Source of the DNA: Corynebacterium meitnerae
GTDB lineage: Bacteria; Actinomycetota; Actinomycetes; Mycobacteriales; Mycobacteriaceae
DNA length: 64,000 nt
NCBI RefSeq assembly: GCF_027570075.1
Contig: NZ_JAKMUS010000006.1
Span: 1-64,000 of the forward strand
Direction of reading: 5' to 3'
The position numbers were made by a program, and so were the translations under genes. The notes beneath the pieces are model-generated. The model ran no database searches. It was not told where the DNA came from and worked only from the letters and a program-made list of their open reading frames with translations. This document shows positions 37,639 to 47,684 of this stretch, piece after piece (the first letter of the stretch is position 1; each line of letters begins with the position of its first letter).

Positions 37639-38436
37639 ATGCTGTTCGGACGTAAGAAGACCATTGCCGCGAAAACCCCCGGCGAACTCGATGCGATGGA
37701 GGCCGCAGGCCGAATCGTTGGCCTTGCGCTCAAAGCTGTGCGCGATGCCGCCGCCCCGGGGGTGACCACGCTGGAACTTGATGAGATCGGCGAACAGGTC
37801 ATCCGCGATCACGGCGCTATCCCGACCTTCAAGGGCTACCAAGGCTTCCCGGGTTCCGTGTGCGCCTCCGTCAATGAGGTTGTCGTTCACGGCATCCCGT
37901 CTACCGATGTGGTGCTCAAGGAAGGCGATCTCGTCTCCATTGACTGTGGTGCGACGCTTGACGGCTGGGTGGGGGACTCGGCGTGGAGTTTTGGGGTGGG
38001 GGAGATTGCAGAGGGCGTCGATAAGCTCAATCGCGCAACACGCGCCGTGCTTCTCGACGGGCTCCAGGCAATGATCCCCGGTAACCGGCTTACCGACGTC
38101 TCCCACGCCCTCGAGCAGGCCACCCGCGCGGCTGAGGCAACGTATGGCGTGAAGCTCGGCATTCTGGCTGGCTACGGCGGGCATGGCATTGGTCGCACGA
38201 TGCATGAGGACCCGTATCTGGAAAATGAGGGGCGCCCGGGCCGTGGCCCGTACATCCAGGCCGGTTCTGTGCTGGCGATCGAACCGATGCTCATCCTGGG
38301 TGGAGAAACCGATTCCTACGTGCTCGAAGATGACTGGACTGTCGTGACTGCTGACGGTTCACCGGCCTCCCACTGGGAACACACCGTCGCGGCAACGGAG
38401 GATGGTCCGCGCATTCTTACGCCTCGCGCTGAGTAG
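37639..38436 (+). CDS. map: Methionine aminopeptidase, type I
   Basis: Removes N-terminal Met from nascent proteins. The 265-residue protein has the expected metal-ligand regions: [36 protein letters not shown] with the active-site histidine, and [13 protein letters not shown] with a ligand glutamate. The start ATG at 37,639 ([20 protein letters not shown]) was chosen with GAAGGAAGGG upstream; the longer reading frame overlaps adk and is rejected. Confidence 0.94.
   Translation: MLFGRKKTIAAKTPGELDAMEAAGRIVGLALKAVRDAAAPGVTTLELDEIGEQVIRDHGAIPTFKGYQGFPGSVCASVNEVVVHGIPSTDVVLKEGDLVSIDCGATLDGWVGDSAWSFGVGEIAEGVDKLNRATRAVLLDGLQAMIPGNRLTDVSHALEQATRAAEATYGVKLGILAGYGGHGIGRTMHEDPYLENEGRPGRGPYIQAGSVLAIEPMLILGGETDSYVLEDDWTVVTADGSPASHWEHTVAATEDGPRILTPRAE
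38016..38026 (+). repeat. CGTCGATAAGC word, copy 9
   Basis: Inside map, read as Val-Asp-Lys (GTC GAT AAG). Confidence 0.8.
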
Positions 38437-38465
38437 TCGAAACCAGCATTTTGGCATTGGGCAGT

Positions 38466-38478
38466 TATACTTTCCGCA
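38466..38478 (+). promoter_or_regulatory. -10 element placing the start site at the ATG
   Basis: TATACT (38,466-38,471) is followed by six bases and the ATG at 38,478. This spacing predicts a leaderless message for the L,D-transpeptidase. No clear -35 hexamer is at the usual distance. Confidence 0.5.
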
Positions 38479-39257
38479 TGTTTGGAAACAACCTGCCCCC
38501 GAAGCACACGCGCGCCCACCGCACTACCCGCCGATTCGGCTCCTTCGTAGCGGCCGCTGGCCTGGCCGTGGGCCTCATCGCTGCACCGGCTGTTGCTAAC
38601 GCGCAGCCGAACCTCTCCTCCAACGTGAGCAGCAGCAGCCCGTTCCTGCAGCAGGCTGAGCGCAGCCTCCAGGCTGCGTCGATGACGCTGAACAACAACG
38701 CACGCAACGCCGTGTGGGATGCTCGCAACGCACTGCGTGCCCAGGCCACCGCACTGTCCGGCGGCAACAAGGCTCAGGAGAAGCAGTTTCACGACAGCAT
38801 TGACCGCATGGTTGAGGGCATGGCTCCCGGCCTGATTGCAGAGCGCACCCCGAAGCCGGCTCCTGCTCCTGCGCCTGCGCCGAAGCCCGCTCCGGCACCG
38901 AACCAGCCGGCTGGCTGTGCACCGACCGCCCGCGCATGCGTGGACATTGCCAACCAGCGCACCTGGCTGCAGGAAAACGGCAAGGTCACCTACGGCCCGG
39001 TCCGTATGTCCTCCGGCAAGCCGGGGCAGGAGACCCCGAAGGGCTTCCACCGCGTCAACCGCAAGGTGAAGGACGAGATCTCCTACGAATTCAACAACGC
39101 ACCCATGCCGTTTGCTACCTACTTCACCTACAACGGCATTGCGTTCCACCAGGGTGATCCGTCGATCAAGTCCGCCGGCTGCATCCGTATGTACCGGAAT
39201 GATGCGCAGCACTACTTCAACAACTTGCGCATCGGCGACCAGGTGCACGTTTTCTAA
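38478..39257 (+). CDS. Secreted L,D-transpeptidase (YkuD family)
   Basis: Cross-links peptidoglycan through 3-3 bonds. The 259-residue protein has a signal peptide (twin-Arg-like RTTRRFGSFVAAAGLAVGL, cleaved near VANA), a helical linker (SLQAASMTLNNNARNAVWDA), a Pro-Ala-rich segment (TPKPAPAPAPAPKPAPAP) and a C-terminal YkuD domain with the catalytic motif HQGDPSIKSAGCIRM (Cys within SAGC). The family length is normal for corynebacteria. A leaderless promoter is described separately. Confidence 0.9.
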   Translation: MFGNNLPPKHTRAHRTTRRFGSFVAAAGLAVGLIAAPAVANAQPNLSSNVSSSSPFLQQAERSLQAASMTLNNNARNAVWDARNALRAQATALSGGNKAQEKQFHDSIDRMVEGMAPGLIAERTPKPAPAPAPAPKPAPAPNQPAGCAPTARACVDIANQRTWLQENGKVTYGPVRMSSGKPGQETPKGFHRVNRKVKDEISYEFNNAPMPFATYFTYNGIAFHQGDPSIKSAGCIRMYRNDAQHYFNNLRIGDQVHVF

Positions 39258-39278
39258 ACGCACCCACTGACTTTTAGG

Positions 39279-39318
39279 CCCGGTGAGCGACCAATCAGAT
39301 TGGTCGTTCCCGGGTCTT
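39279..39318 (+). terminator. Terminator after the L,D-transpeptidase
   Basis: CGACCAAT (39,288-39,295) pairs with ATTGGTCG (39,299-39,306), flanked by further G/C pairing (CCGG/CCGG), and followed by TCTTTGGTTTT. Confidence 0.7.
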
Positions 39319-39459
39319 TGGTTTTGCCTTACCGCAGGTAGATGGCTATAGTTGTCAAACGGTGTGTTGCATTCATGCTGCACACTGTTAGTAGTTGACC
39401 AAATACGTGAGGTACCAGCGGTTTTGCCGCATAAAAATGGTGCCGGGAAAGCGGAGTGT

Positions 39460-39678
39460 ATGGCTAAAGAAGGCGCAATCGAGGTTGAGGGCCGTATTGT
39501 CGAGCCCTTGAAGAACGCGATGTTCCGTGTCGAGCTCGACAACGGGCACGAGGTTCTCGCTCACATCAGCGGCAAGATGCGCCAGCACTACATCCGCATC
39601 CTCCCTGAGGACCGAGTCGTCGTGGAACTTTCCCCGTACGACCTGGAACGCGGGCGTATCGTCTACCGCTACAAGTAA
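39460..39678 (+). CDS. infA: Translation initiation factor IF-1
   Basis: IF-1 occupies the A site during initiation. The 72-residue product ([56 protein letters not shown]) is a full-length OB-fold IF-1. The start at 39,460 is fixed by family alignment. Confidence 0.97.
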   Translation: MAKEGAIEVEGRIVEPLKNAMFRVELDNGHEVLAHISGKMRQHYIRILPEDRVVVELSPYDLERGRIVYRYK

Positions 39679-39702
39679 ACCTTTAAGCCTCCTTATTCAC
39701 GG

Positions 39703-39728
39703 CATACCCCAAGGTGGGTATGTCTTTT
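39703..39728 (+). terminator. infA terminator
   Basis: CATACCC (39,703-39,709) pairs with GGGTATG (39,716-39,722) and is followed by TCTTTTC. The rpsM operon must start from its own promoter. Confidence 0.65.
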
Positions 39729-39859
39729 CACCTCCGGCTGCGGTGGCTGGAGCCGCGTGAATCACGACCCAATAGTCCGGTACGGTCCGGACACAAGCGT
39801 CGCGTGGCGCGGACGAGTAGGGAGAAAACCACCGAAACAACCTGAAAGGTACGTACCAC

Positions 39860-40228
39860 ATGGCACGTCTAGCTGGTGTTGACCTGCCGCGCAACAAGCG
39901 CATGGAGGTCGCACTCACCTACATTTACGGAATCGGCCCTGCCCGTTCCAAGGAACTGCTGGAGAAGACTGGTATTTCTCCTGACCTGCGCACCGACAAC
40001 CTGACCGATGATCAGGTTGCTGCTCTTCGTGATGTCATCGAGAGCTCCTGGAAGGTAGAGGGTGACCTCCGCCGTGAAGTTCAGGCTGACATCCGTCGCA
40101 AGATCGAAATTGGCTCTTACCAGGGCCTGCGCCACCGTCGCGGCCTCCCCGTCCGTGGCCAGCGCACCAAGACCAATGCGCGCACCCGTAAGGGACCGAA
40201 GAAGACCATCGCAGGAAAGAAGAAGTAA
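39860..40228 (+). CDS. rpsM: 30S ribosomal protein S13
   Basis: S13 contacts P-site tRNA and the 50S subunit. The 122-residue product ([40 protein letters not shown]) is complete, with an ATG behind GAAAGGT. It is the first gene of the alpha operon. Confidence 0.98.
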   Translation: MARLAGVDLPRNKRMEVALTYIYGIGPARSKELLEKTGISPDLRTDNLTDDQVAALRDVIESSWKVEGDLRREVQADIRRKIEIGSYQGLRHRRGLPVRGQRTKTNARTRKGPKKTIAGKKK

Positions 40229-40231
40229 TTC

Positions 40232-40636
40232 ATGGCTCCTAAGACTCGTTCCGGCGCGCGCCGCACTGGTCGTCGCGTCGTAAAGAAGAACGTGGCCAAC
40301 GGCCACGCGTACATCAAGTCCACCTTCAACAACACCATCGTGACCATCACGGATCCGAACGGTGCTGTTATCTCCTGGGCATCCTCCGGCCACGTCGGCT
40401 TCAAGGGTTCCCGTAAGTCCACTCCGTTCGCTGCGCAGATGGCTGCTGAGAATGCTGCACGCAAGGCAATGGATCACGGCATGAAGAAGGTTGACATCTT
40501 TGTCAAGGGTCCGGGCTCCGGCCGCGAGACCGCAATCCGTTCCCTTCAGGCCGCCGGCCTGGAGGTGTCCTCGATCTCCGACGTGACGCCGCAGCCGTTC
40601 AACGGTTGCCGTCCGCCGAAGCGTCGTCGCGTTTAA
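40232..40636 (+). CDS. rpsK: 30S ribosomal protein S11
   Basis: S11 shapes the 30S platform. The 134-residue product ([56 protein letters not shown] end) is complete and follows rpsM after three bases. Confidence 0.98.
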   Translation: MAPKTRSGARRTGRRVVKKNVANGHAYIKSTFNNTIVTITDPNGAVISWASSGHVGFKGSRKSTPFAAQMAAENAARKAMDHGMKKVDIFVKGPGSGRETAIRSLQAAGLEVSSISDVTPQPFNGCRPPKRRRV

Positions 40637-40666
40637 CTAGGCAGAAAGGAATAGAGGTAACACATC

Positions 40667-41272
40667 ATGGCTCGTTATACCGGCCCTGCTACCCGTAAGT
40701 CCCGTCGCCTCCGCGTCGACCTCGTCGGCGGCGACATGTCCTTCGAGCGTCGCCCGTACCCTCCGGGGCAGGCTGGCCGCGCTCGCATCAAGGAATCCGA
40801 GTACCTGCTCCAGCTGCAGGAGAAGCAGAAGGCTCGCTTCACCTACGGCGTGATGGAGAAGCAGTTCCGTCGTTACTACGAGGAGGCTAACCGCCTTCCG
40901 GGTAAGACTGGTGACAACCTGCTGGTTCTCCTGGAGTCCCGTCTGGACAACGTTGTGTACCGCGCTGGTCTGGCACGCACCCGCCGCCAGGCTCGCCAGC
41001 TGGTCTCCCACGGTCACTTCACCGTGAACGGCAAGAAGACCAACGTGCCTTCTTACCGCGTGACCCAGTACGACATCATCGATGTCCGTGAGAAGTCCCG
41101 CAACATGCTGTGGTTCGAAGAGGCACAGGACAACCTGGTCGATGCTGTCGTCCCGGCGTGGCTGCAGGTCGTCCCTGAGACCCTGCGCATCCTCGTGCAC
41201 CAGCTGCCCGAGCGCGCTCAGATCGACGTTCCGCTGCAGGAGCAGCTCATCGTCGAGCTTTACTCGAAGTAA
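40667..41272 (+). CDS. rpsD: 30S ribosomal protein S4
   Basis: S4 starts 30S assembly and is often a translational repressor of the alpha operon. The 201-residue product (MARYTGPATRKSRRLRVDLV, RRYYEEANRLPGKTGDNLLV, GHFTVNGKKTNVPSYRVTQY S4 domain) is complete. Confidence 0.98.
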   Translation: MARYTGPATRKSRRLRVDLVGGDMSFERRPYPPGQAGRARIKESEYLLQLQEKQKARFTYGVMEKQFRRYYEEANRLPGKTGDNLLVLLESRLDNVVYRAGLARTRRQARQLVSHGHFTVNGKKTNVPSYRVTQYDIIDVREKSRNMLWFEEAQDNLVDAVVPAWLQVVPETLRILVHQLPERAQIDVPLQEQLIVELYSK

Positions 41273-41381
41273 AACAACAGGATTCGCTACCCGGCGCATC
41301 CATCCACTTTCCCGTTTTGGCGGTGTATGCCGCCAGAACCTACCGGCGTCATATAGCGGTCGCCGATAAAGGAGAAGTTCA

Positions 41382-42395
41382 ATGCTCATCTCACAGCGTC
41401 CTCAACTGTCCGAGGAGTACATCGATACCAACCGTTCGAAGTTCGTCATCGAGCCTCTCGAGCCTGGTTTCGGCTACACCCTGGGCAACTCGCTTCGTCG
41501 TACGCTGCTGTCGTCCATCCCGGGCGCAGCAGTGACCTCCATCAAGATTGACGGTGTGCTCCACGAGTTCACCACGATCAATGGTGTGAAGGAGAACGTT
41601 TCGGAGATCATCCTTAACGTCAAGGACCTGGTTCTGTCCTCCGACTCTGACGAGCCGGTTGTCATGTACCTGTCCAAGGAAGGCCCGGCTGACGTCACTG
41701 CAGCAGACATCGATCTGCCGGCAGATGTCACCGTGCACAACCCGGACCTGCACATCGCGTCTCTGAACGAGAACGCACGTCTGGAGATGGAACTCGTCGT
41801 TGAGCGTGGCCGCGGCTACGTTCCGGCAATGCCCAACTCTGGCGGCGAGATCGGCCGTATCCCGGTTGACCAGATCTACTCGCCGGTGCTGAAGGTGTCC
41901 TACAAGGTTGAGGCAACGCGTGTTGAGCAGCGCACCGACTTTGACAAGCTGATCATCGATGTGGAGACCAAGAACTCCATGACCGCCCGCGACGCTCTCG
42001 CGTCCGCTGGCTCCACCCTGGTTGAGCTGTTCGGCCTCGCACGCGAGCTGAACACCGCGGCCGAGGGCATTGAGATCGGCCCGTCCCCGCAGGAGACGGA
42101 GTTCATCGCGGCATACAACATGCCGATCGAGGACCTGAACTTCTCCGTGCGCTCCTACAACTGCCTGAAGCGCCAGGAAATCCACACCGTCGGTGAGCTC
42201 GCTGAGTGCTCCGAGTCGGATCTGCTGGATATCCGCAACTTCGGTCAGAAGTCCATCAACGAGGTCAAGATCAAGCTGGCTTCCCTGGGGCTCACCCTCA
42301 AGGATGCACCGGAAGACTTTGATCCGACGCAGATTGAAGGCTACGACGCAGAAACCGGCGACTTTGTCGACGGCGGAATGGATGACGCCGAGTAA
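41382..42395 (+). CDS. rpoA: RNA polymerase alpha subunit
   Basis: The 337-residue protein has the N-terminal assembly domain ([20 protein letters not shown]) and the C-terminal DNA-contacting domain ([40 protein letters not shown]). An acidic tail ends DDAE. It is followed by rplQ in the usual order. Confidence 0.99.
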   Translation: MLISQRPQLSEEYIDTNRSKFVIEPLEPGFGYTLGNSLRRTLLSSIPGAAVTSIKIDGVLHEFTTINGVKENVSEIILNVKDLVLSSDSDEPVVMYLSKEGPADVTAADIDLPADVTVHNPDLHIASLNENARLEMELVVERGRGYVPAMPNSGGEIGRIPVDQIYSPVLKVSYKVEATRVEQRTDFDKLIIDVETKNSMTARDALASAGSTLVELFGLARELNTAAEGIEIGPSPQETEFIAAYNMPIEDLNFSVRSYNCLKRQEIHTVGELAECSESDLLDIRNFGQKSINEVKIKLASLGLTLKDAPEDFDPTQIEGYDAETGDFVDGGMDDAE

Positions 42396-42447
42396 AGCGC
42401 TGAGCAATCGCTCGAGCACACACTTTTAAACCACACGAGGAGTAACA

Positions 42448-42972
42448 ATGCCTACCCCGAAGAAGGGCCCGCGTCTCGGCGGCTCGGCTGGGCACCAGAA
42501 GCACATTCTGTCCAACCTGGCTAGCCAGCTGTTCACGCACGGCTCCATCAACACCACCCACGCTAAGGCGAAGGTTCTGCGCCCGTACGCAGAGAAGCTG
42601 ATCACCAAGGCTAAGTCCGGCTCGGTCAACGACCGTCGTGCAGTGGCTGCTGACATCCCGAACAAGGACGTCGTTGCCTACCTGTTCAACGAGCTCGCAC
42701 CGAAGTTTGAGAACCGCGATGGTGGCTACACCCGCATCATCAAGCTGGAGAACCGCAAGGGCGACAACGCCCCGATGGCCAACATCTCCCTCGTTCTCGA
42801 GGAGACGGTGACCGCCGAGGCAACTCGCGCTACCCGCGCTGCTGCATCCAAGGAGAAGGCTGAAGAGGCTAAGGCTGAGGAAGCTAAGGCTGAGGCTGAG
42901 TCCGAGGAGAAGGTCGAGGAGACTCCGGTTGAGGAGACCCCGGCTGAAGAGAAGGCTGAGGACGAGAACTAA
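42448..42972 (+). CDS. rplQ: 50S ribosomal protein L17 with acidic C-terminal extension
   Basis: L17 surrounds the exit tunnel. The first 125 residues ([38 protein letters not shown]) are conserved; a 45-residue extension of Glu/Ala/Lys repeats ([20 protein letters not shown]) follows that is not in E. coli L17. Low-complexity DNA codes for it. Confidence 0.97.
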   Translation: MPTPKKGPRLGGSAGHQKHILSNLASQLFTHGSINTTHAKAKVLRPYAEKLITKAKSGSVNDRRAVAADIPNKDVVAYLFNELAPKFENRDGGYTRIIKLENRKGDNAPMANISLVLEETVTAEATRATRAAASKEKAEEAKAEEAKAEAESEEKVEETPVEETPAEEKAEDEN

Positions 42973-42997
42973 AGTTCCCGTACTTTTCAGCGCCAAT

Positions 42998-43034
42998 CAC
43001 CCGTTCCCTTTCATGGGGGAGCGGGTGCTTTTGT
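42998..43034 (+). terminator. rplQ terminator
   Basis: CACCCGTTCCC (42,998-43,008) pairs with GGGGAGCGGGTG (43,016-43,027), one mismatch, and is followed by CTTTTG. Confidence 0.8.
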
Positions 43035-43143
43035 GTGTGTGTGGGGTTAGTCGCGTATGAGTTCCTGAACACATACGCCACATAGTTAACACGCGACCTG
43101 CAGGTTTATCGGGCGATGTCAAACGCGACTAACCGGGGGCTTT

Positions 43144-44106
43144 ATGGTGGAAGCCATGAACACAGGGACAGGTGCATCTGCAGGTGATCAAGAACCTGGT
43201 GTGCCCTCGGAGCAGGCGGGCGAGATGGTGCGACTCCGGTTTGACGTTGCCTATGACGGCACCGATTTTCATGGTTGGGCCCGCCAGAAGCAGGTCGATG
43301 GCCAGGAGGTGCGCACTGTCCAGGGTGTCTTGGAGGATGCGCTGAGCTTGATCCTGCGCCATCCGGTGGAGCTCACGGTCGCAGGGCGCACGGATGCAGG
43401 CGTGCATGCGGCCGGGCAGGTTGCGCACGCGGACGTCCCCCGCGCGAGCTTGGAGCAGCGGTCGATTGAGGGGGATGCGGGGAGGTTGGTGCGTCGATTA
43501 GCAAAGCTGCTGGACCCTGATGTGCGCGTGACTCGCGTGACGGAGGCCCCGGACGGTTTCGATGCGCGTTTTTCGGCGCTGACCCGCACGTATCGCTACC
43601 GCGTGACCACGGCGGAGGCGGGCGCGTCGCCGCTGCGGGTGCGCGATACCGCGGTGTGGCCGAAGAAGGTCGACCTGGACGCGGTGCAAGAAGCTGCGAC
43701 GGCGCTGGTGGGCCTCCACGACTTCGCGGCGTTCTGCAAGCCGCGCCCGCACGCGACGACGATCCGCGACGTCCACTCGTTCACCTGGTCCGATGTGTCC
43801 ACGCCGGAAGAGCCAGAGCTCTTCGAGGCCACGATCACCGCGGACGCATTCTGCTGGCACATGGTGCGCGCGCTCGTAGCCAGCTGTCTCGACGTGGGTG
43901 CGGGTCAGCAGCCCGCCGACTGGATCGAGGGCCTTTTGCTTATGCGCGCCCGCTCGCCCCACGTCCGCCTCGCCCCCGCCTGCGGCCTCACCTTGGTCCG
44001 CGTGGACTACCCGGCGGACGATGAGTTAGCGGATCGTGCTGCGGTGACGAGAGATCGTCGTGACGCATCGGAGGTGCAGTTCCGCAACGGCGGGGCGAGC
44101 GCCTAA
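43144..44106 (+). CDS. truA: tRNA pseudouridine synthase A
   Basis: Makes pseudouridine at tRNA positions 38-40. The catalytic Asp84 lies in VAGRTDAGVHAAGQVAHAD. The 320-residue protein is somewhat longer than E. coli TruA because of an N-terminal extension (MNTGTGASAGDQEPG) and a C-terminal tail. A near-copy of the recurrent word (CGTCGATTAGC) is inside it at 43,492-43,502. It overlaps nothing; the next gene begins 19 bases after its stop. Confidence 0.95.
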   Translation: MVEAMNTGTGASAGDQEPGVPSEQAGEMVRLRFDVAYDGTDFHGWARQKQVDGQEVRTVQGVLEDALSLILRHPVELTVAGRTDAGVHAAGQVAHADVPRASLEQRSIEGDAGRLVRRLAKLLDPDVRVTRVTEAPDGFDARFSALTRTYRYRVTTAEAGASPLRVRDTAVWPKKVDLDAVQEAATALVGLHDFAAFCKPRPHATTIRDVHSFTWSDVSTPEEPELFEATITADAFCWHMVRALVASCLDVGAGQQPADWIEGLLLMRARSPHVRLAPACGLTLVRVDYPADDELADRAAVTRDRRDASEVQFRNGGASA

Positions 44107-44125
44107 ACTTTGCGGAGTGAATTTC

Positions 44126-46258
44126 ATGGACGTTGGTGTGGCAGTGTGGCTCGCGATAGCCGTGTTCATGGTGCCGGGCTTCGTCTTTTCGTGGGTGGCG
44201 GGGGCGAAGTTCCCGGCTGCTGTGGCCGCGGCATTGCCAACCACCTTCGGAATGGTGGGCTTGACCAGCTGGTTGCTCGGCGCGATGGACATCCGTTTTG
44301 GGTGGTTGTCCTTCGTGGTTATTGGGCTGCTGTTGCTGGCTGTGGCTGGCCTGTGGCGCTACCTCTTTGCGCGGCGTCACCGGCGGATCAGTAAAGAGTC
44401 CTGGTGGCGTTCCTTGTGGCCAGGGCAGTGGCGCCGGGGCAGCATCCTCGATCCGTCGTGGCTTCTGCCGGGGGCTGGCATCGTGGCTGGAGTTTGGCTG
44501 CTGATCTCCATGCTGCTGCGTCTGCAGGCTGGCGTGCCGGGGCAGATGGACAACATTGTTCAAGGCTGGGACATGCAGTGGCATGCCAACTCTGTGCGCT
44601 TCATCATGGAGACCGGTGTGGCTTCGCCGACCAGGATGGGGGAGCTGCAAAGCCCTGAGACCCACACGCCTTTGTTCTATCCGTCGGCCTTCCACGCGGC
44701 GACAGCACTGTTTGCCTCGGCCGCATCGCTGGAGCCGGTCGCGGCGGTGAACCTGGCCACCATCGTTCTTTATGGCCTCGCGTTGCCGGGCGGTGCTGCG
44801 GGCTTCGCATGGGCGATCGCGCGTGGTCAGGGCATGGTGGCGCAGATCGCTACTGGCCTCGCCCCGATTGCCATTCTCGCCGCACCGACGGTGGTGTGGG
44901 TGAGCGACTTCGTGGGCATGCGCCCCTACATCGTGTCCATTGGGCTGTCGGGCATCGTGGTGGCCCTGTTCATACAGGTTCCGCGGTACCGCGCGCTGGC
45001 GCTACCTACCTTGTTCGCGTTCCTCGGAGTGATGCAGGTGCATCCGGCGGCGGTCACCGTGGTGGTGCTCGCCGTGGCGCTCTACTGGGTGACGTATCTG
45101 GTGTGGCGTCCGGATCGTTCACGGATCGGCGACGTGTTCTGGATGGCTATCCCCGCCTTCGGTGCGACGGCCGCGTTCGTGCCGCAACTGCTCGCGGGTT
45201 CAAGCCAGGCCGAAGAAGTGCAGACCTGGGACGCGCGCGAGGACGTGACCACTGCCGAGGCGTGGCAGAAGGCCTTCATGATGGACACCCGCCACGTCAG
45301 CGAGTTCTTCCCGGACCAGGACCCGACGATCCTCCTGTGGCTCGCTGGCTTCGGCGCCGTGGCCATGCTGGTGTGGCGTGGCCAAACGTGGGCACCGATC
45401 TTCTACGGAATCTTGGTGGCTGCCACCGCGAACGCGCTTCAGCCGCTCGGCGGGGTGTTTGAGCCGCTGCTCACGTTCATCGGATCGGCGCATTACAACT
45501 CGGCGCATCGCATTGTCACCATCGTCGCCCTTGTCGTCTATGGTGCCGCGGCAGTGGGGGCTGCGGTGGTGGTGCGGGTGTTGTGTTTGGGGCCCGTCGG
45601 TAAGCGATATGGCTCAACCCCCTGGATCTGGGGCACAACTGCGGCCTCAGCCATCGCGGCGGTGCTTCTCGCGTGGGGCACCGGTGCGTGGGCCATCGCG
45701 CGCGCGGACGGCGGTGCGAAAGTAGCGTTCGATAGCTCGCGTAACGACGACCGCATGATCGACCGCGACCACCTCACCGCCTTCTCCTGGCTTGCCTCAC
45801 GCCCGGAAGCCCGGGAAGGCCTCGTCCTTGGTGAATCCACTGAAGGCTACTCCTGGATATACGCGATCCACGGCGTACCCACCGTCTCCCGCCACTACCT
45901 GTGGCCGAGCGGCGGCATTGGTTCGAACTCGATCATGCTCGTTGACCACGCCGCTCTCCTTGGCACTGGTGAACACGGCAAGCCTGGCGCCGAAAACCCC
46001 ATCGACGCAGCGGCAAAGAACATCGACGTCCGCTTCATCATCTCCTCCGGCAACACCTTCTGGAACACGCCTGTTAACTGGCAAGTCCACAAAGCGCTGT
46101 GGACAAGCCCCGGCGTGACTCCCGTGTACCAGCGCCACAACGTAACCATCTTTGCGGTCAACTCGCAGTTCAGCACCGCCGAACTGAAGGCGCTGCAGCG
46201 TGATGCTGTGGCTAAGGGCGGGTCGAGTACCCTGCCGGAGCTGGAACCAATCCAGTAA
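44126..46258 (+). CDS. Large polytopic membrane protein (DUF6541-like)
   Basis: A 710-residue integral membrane protein with about 12-14 hydrophobic helices in the first 550 residues (MDVGVAVWLAIAVFMVPGF, WLSFVVIGLLLLAVAGLWRY) and a soluble C-terminal domain (about 550-710). Paired Asp/Glu residues after TM4 (QGWDMQWHANSVRFIMETG) and an extracytoplasmic loop resemble GT-C glycosyltransferases, but no such activity is proved. The ATG at 44,126 has GCGGAG upstream. Confidence 0.75.
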   Translation: MDVGVAVWLAIAVFMVPGFVFSWVAGAKFPAAVAAALPTTFGMVGLTSWLLGAMDIRFGWLSFVVIGLLLLAVAGLWRYLFARRHRRISKESWWRSLWPGQWRRGSILDPSWLLPGAGIVAGVWLLISMLLRLQAGVPGQMDNIVQGWDMQWHANSVRFIMETGVASPTRMGELQSPETHTPLFYPSAFHAATALFASAASLEPVAAVNLATIVLYGLALPGGAAGFAWAIARGQGMVAQIATGLAPIAILAAPTVVWVSDFVGMRPYIVSIGLSGIVVALFIQVPRYRALALPTLFAFLGVMQVHPAAVTVVVLAVALYWVTYLVWRPDRSRIGDVFWMAIPAFGATAAFVPQLLAGSSQAEEVQTWDAREDVTTAEAWQKAFMMDTRHVSEFFPDQDPTILLWLAGFGAVAMLVWRGQTWAPIFYGILVAATANALQPLGGVFEPLLTFIGSAHYNSAHRIVTIVALVVYGAAAVGAAVVVRVLCLGPVGKRYGSTPWIWGTTAASAIAAVLLAWGTGAWAIARADGGAKVAFDSSRNDDRMIDRDHLTAFSWLASRPEAREGLVLGESTEGYSWIYAIHGVPTVSRHYLWPSGGIGSNSIMLVDHAALLGTGEHGKPGAENPIDAAAKNIDVRFIISSGNTFWNTPVNWQVHKALWTSPGVTPVYQRHNVTIFAVNSQFSTAELKALQRDAVAKGGSSTLPELEPIQ

Positions 46259-46370
46259 GGGGAAACCAGTTGTGGTGGCACCCCGCAGCCCTTAGAATTT
46301 CAGGCCAGATACGCACCCGCACGGGGTGGGTGCGTACTGGGGGAATATCACCGCAAGGGGGGATGTGCCT

Positions 46371-47657
46371 GTGGGCACGAACAATGACAAACAATCGGGA
46401 GCGCAACGGCTGCTTCCCACCACACGGTCACAGGTCTCTGGCCACCGTTTCATGCGGCGGCGCGTGGAGCATGGCCTGATCTACGGGGACATCCGGATGA
46501 TTCATGATCCGTTGGCCTCGCGGCGCCGGTCTGCGATCTTTGGTGTGATCGCCGTGGCTCTTATTGCTGCTGGATGCGGTCTTTTTGCTTGGTTGCGCCC
46601 AAACCCTGATCCGGGTGCTGCGGCGATTCTGCGGGCAACGGATGGCGCGCTGTACGTGCGCGTCGGGGAAACCGTACACCCGGTGACCAATTTGACGTCA
46701 GCGCGGCTTATCGCCGGTGTGCCTGAAGAGCCGCAGCGCATTGGCGACGACCGCCTGGCCGCCATGCCCCGCGGCGTCCCCGTCGGACTGTCAACCGCAC
46801 CAGCGATGTTCGCGCCGGGCGACAGTGACGATGTGGCGTGGTCAGCGTGCGTGGACAGCGGTGCGGATGAGCGCGCAGTGGTGGTCACCGCCGGTGCACC
46901 CGCCCACGACCTCAAGAAGGGGCAGGGGATCGTTGCGCACTATGAGAGCGAAGAATGGCTGCTGACCAGTGCGGGGCGCGCCAAGCTGCCCGCTGCCACC
47001 GATCCGGCTTCCCGTGTTCTGCGCCGCACGCTCGGTATTGATGCCGGCACACCTAGGTGGGAGGTCGGCAGCGCTGATGGCGTACTGAATGCGATGCGGG
47101 AACTGCCGCCGATCCGACTGCCACACCCATTGCCTGAGGTGCTGGAGACAGATACGGAGGCATGGATCCTCACACCTCACGGCGGAATCCAACAGGTGAC
47201 AGACACTCAGCGTGCTGTCCTCGTGGAGGCGGGTGCGCAGGTGAAGCGGATGACGGCTGCGGCTATCGCAACCTATCCGGACGCCAATCCTCCCATGCCA
47301 CTGGACGTCCCAGAAGCCACCCCGCAGTGGATGAACCTGGCGGACATGTCAGTGTGTGCAACAGAAAACGGCCGTGTGGCCACGACAGGTGCGATGGATA
47401 CCGCCGGGGCCGTGGAACTATCCGGTGATGCTCCCGCGGCATGGTTTAAGGGATTGGATTCCGGTGCTGTCGCGGTGGATACCGGGGCCGGTTACCACGT
47501 CATTTCGGCGCAAGGCCAGCGCCATGAGGTGAAGGCCAAGGAGCTGTTGGACATCGTCGGGGCCACCCACACGGAAACAGTGCCCTGGGCGATTGTCCGG
47601 CTGCTGCCCGCGGGCCCAGAGCTGAACCGGGAGGCGGCGCTCACAGCGACGTACTAG
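46371..47657 (+). CDS. eccB: Type VII secretion protein EccB
   Basis: EccB is a core membrane subunit of ESX systems with one N-terminal membrane helix and a large periplasmic domain. The 428-residue protein has RRRVEHGLIYGDIRMIHDPL near the N-terminus (conserved EccB segment) and a single helix (SAIFGVIAVALIAAGCGLFA) at about 55-75. The GTG at 46,371 is preferred because the run GGGGGG lies eight bases upstream; an earlier GTG at 46,365 is possible. Ends in a run of stop-bearing 9-base repeats. Confidence 0.88.
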   Translation: MGTNNDKQSGAQRLLPTTRSQVSGHRFMRRRVEHGLIYGDIRMIHDPLASRRRSAIFGVIAVALIAAGCGLFAWLRPNPDPGAAAILRATDGALYVRVGETVHPVTNLTSARLIAGVPEEPQRIGDDRLAAMPRGVPVGLSTAPAMFAPGDSDDVAWSACVDSGADERAVVVTAGAPAHDLKKGQGIVAHYESEEWLLTSAGRAKLPAATDPASRVLRRTLGIDAGTPRWEVGSADGVLNAMRELPPIRLPHPLPEVLETDTEAWILTPHGGIQQVTDTQRAVLVEAGAQVKRMTAAAIATYPDANPPMPLDVPEATPQWMNLADMSVCATENGRVATTGAMDTAGAVELSGDAPAAWFKGLDSGAVAVDTGAGYHVISAQGQRHEVKAKELLDIVGATHTETVPWAIVRLLPAGPELNREAALTATY

Positions 47658-47684
47658 ACGTACTAGACGTACTAGACGTACTAG
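47651..47684. repeat. 9-bp tandem repeat at the eccB/mycP convergent ends
   Basis: GTACTAGAC occurs three times and GTACTAG a fourth (47,651, 47,660, 47,669, 47,678). Each unit carries an in-frame TAG for eccB, and the last contains the CTA that is the stop codon of mycP. It may be a slippage expansion that left the protein ends unchanged. Confidence 0.85.

Noticed and set aside
44126..46258. Assigning the large membrane protein as a defined arabinosyl- or mannosyltransferase
   Set aside because: Topology is compatible with GT-C enzymes, but no diagnostic motif could be aligned with certainty.
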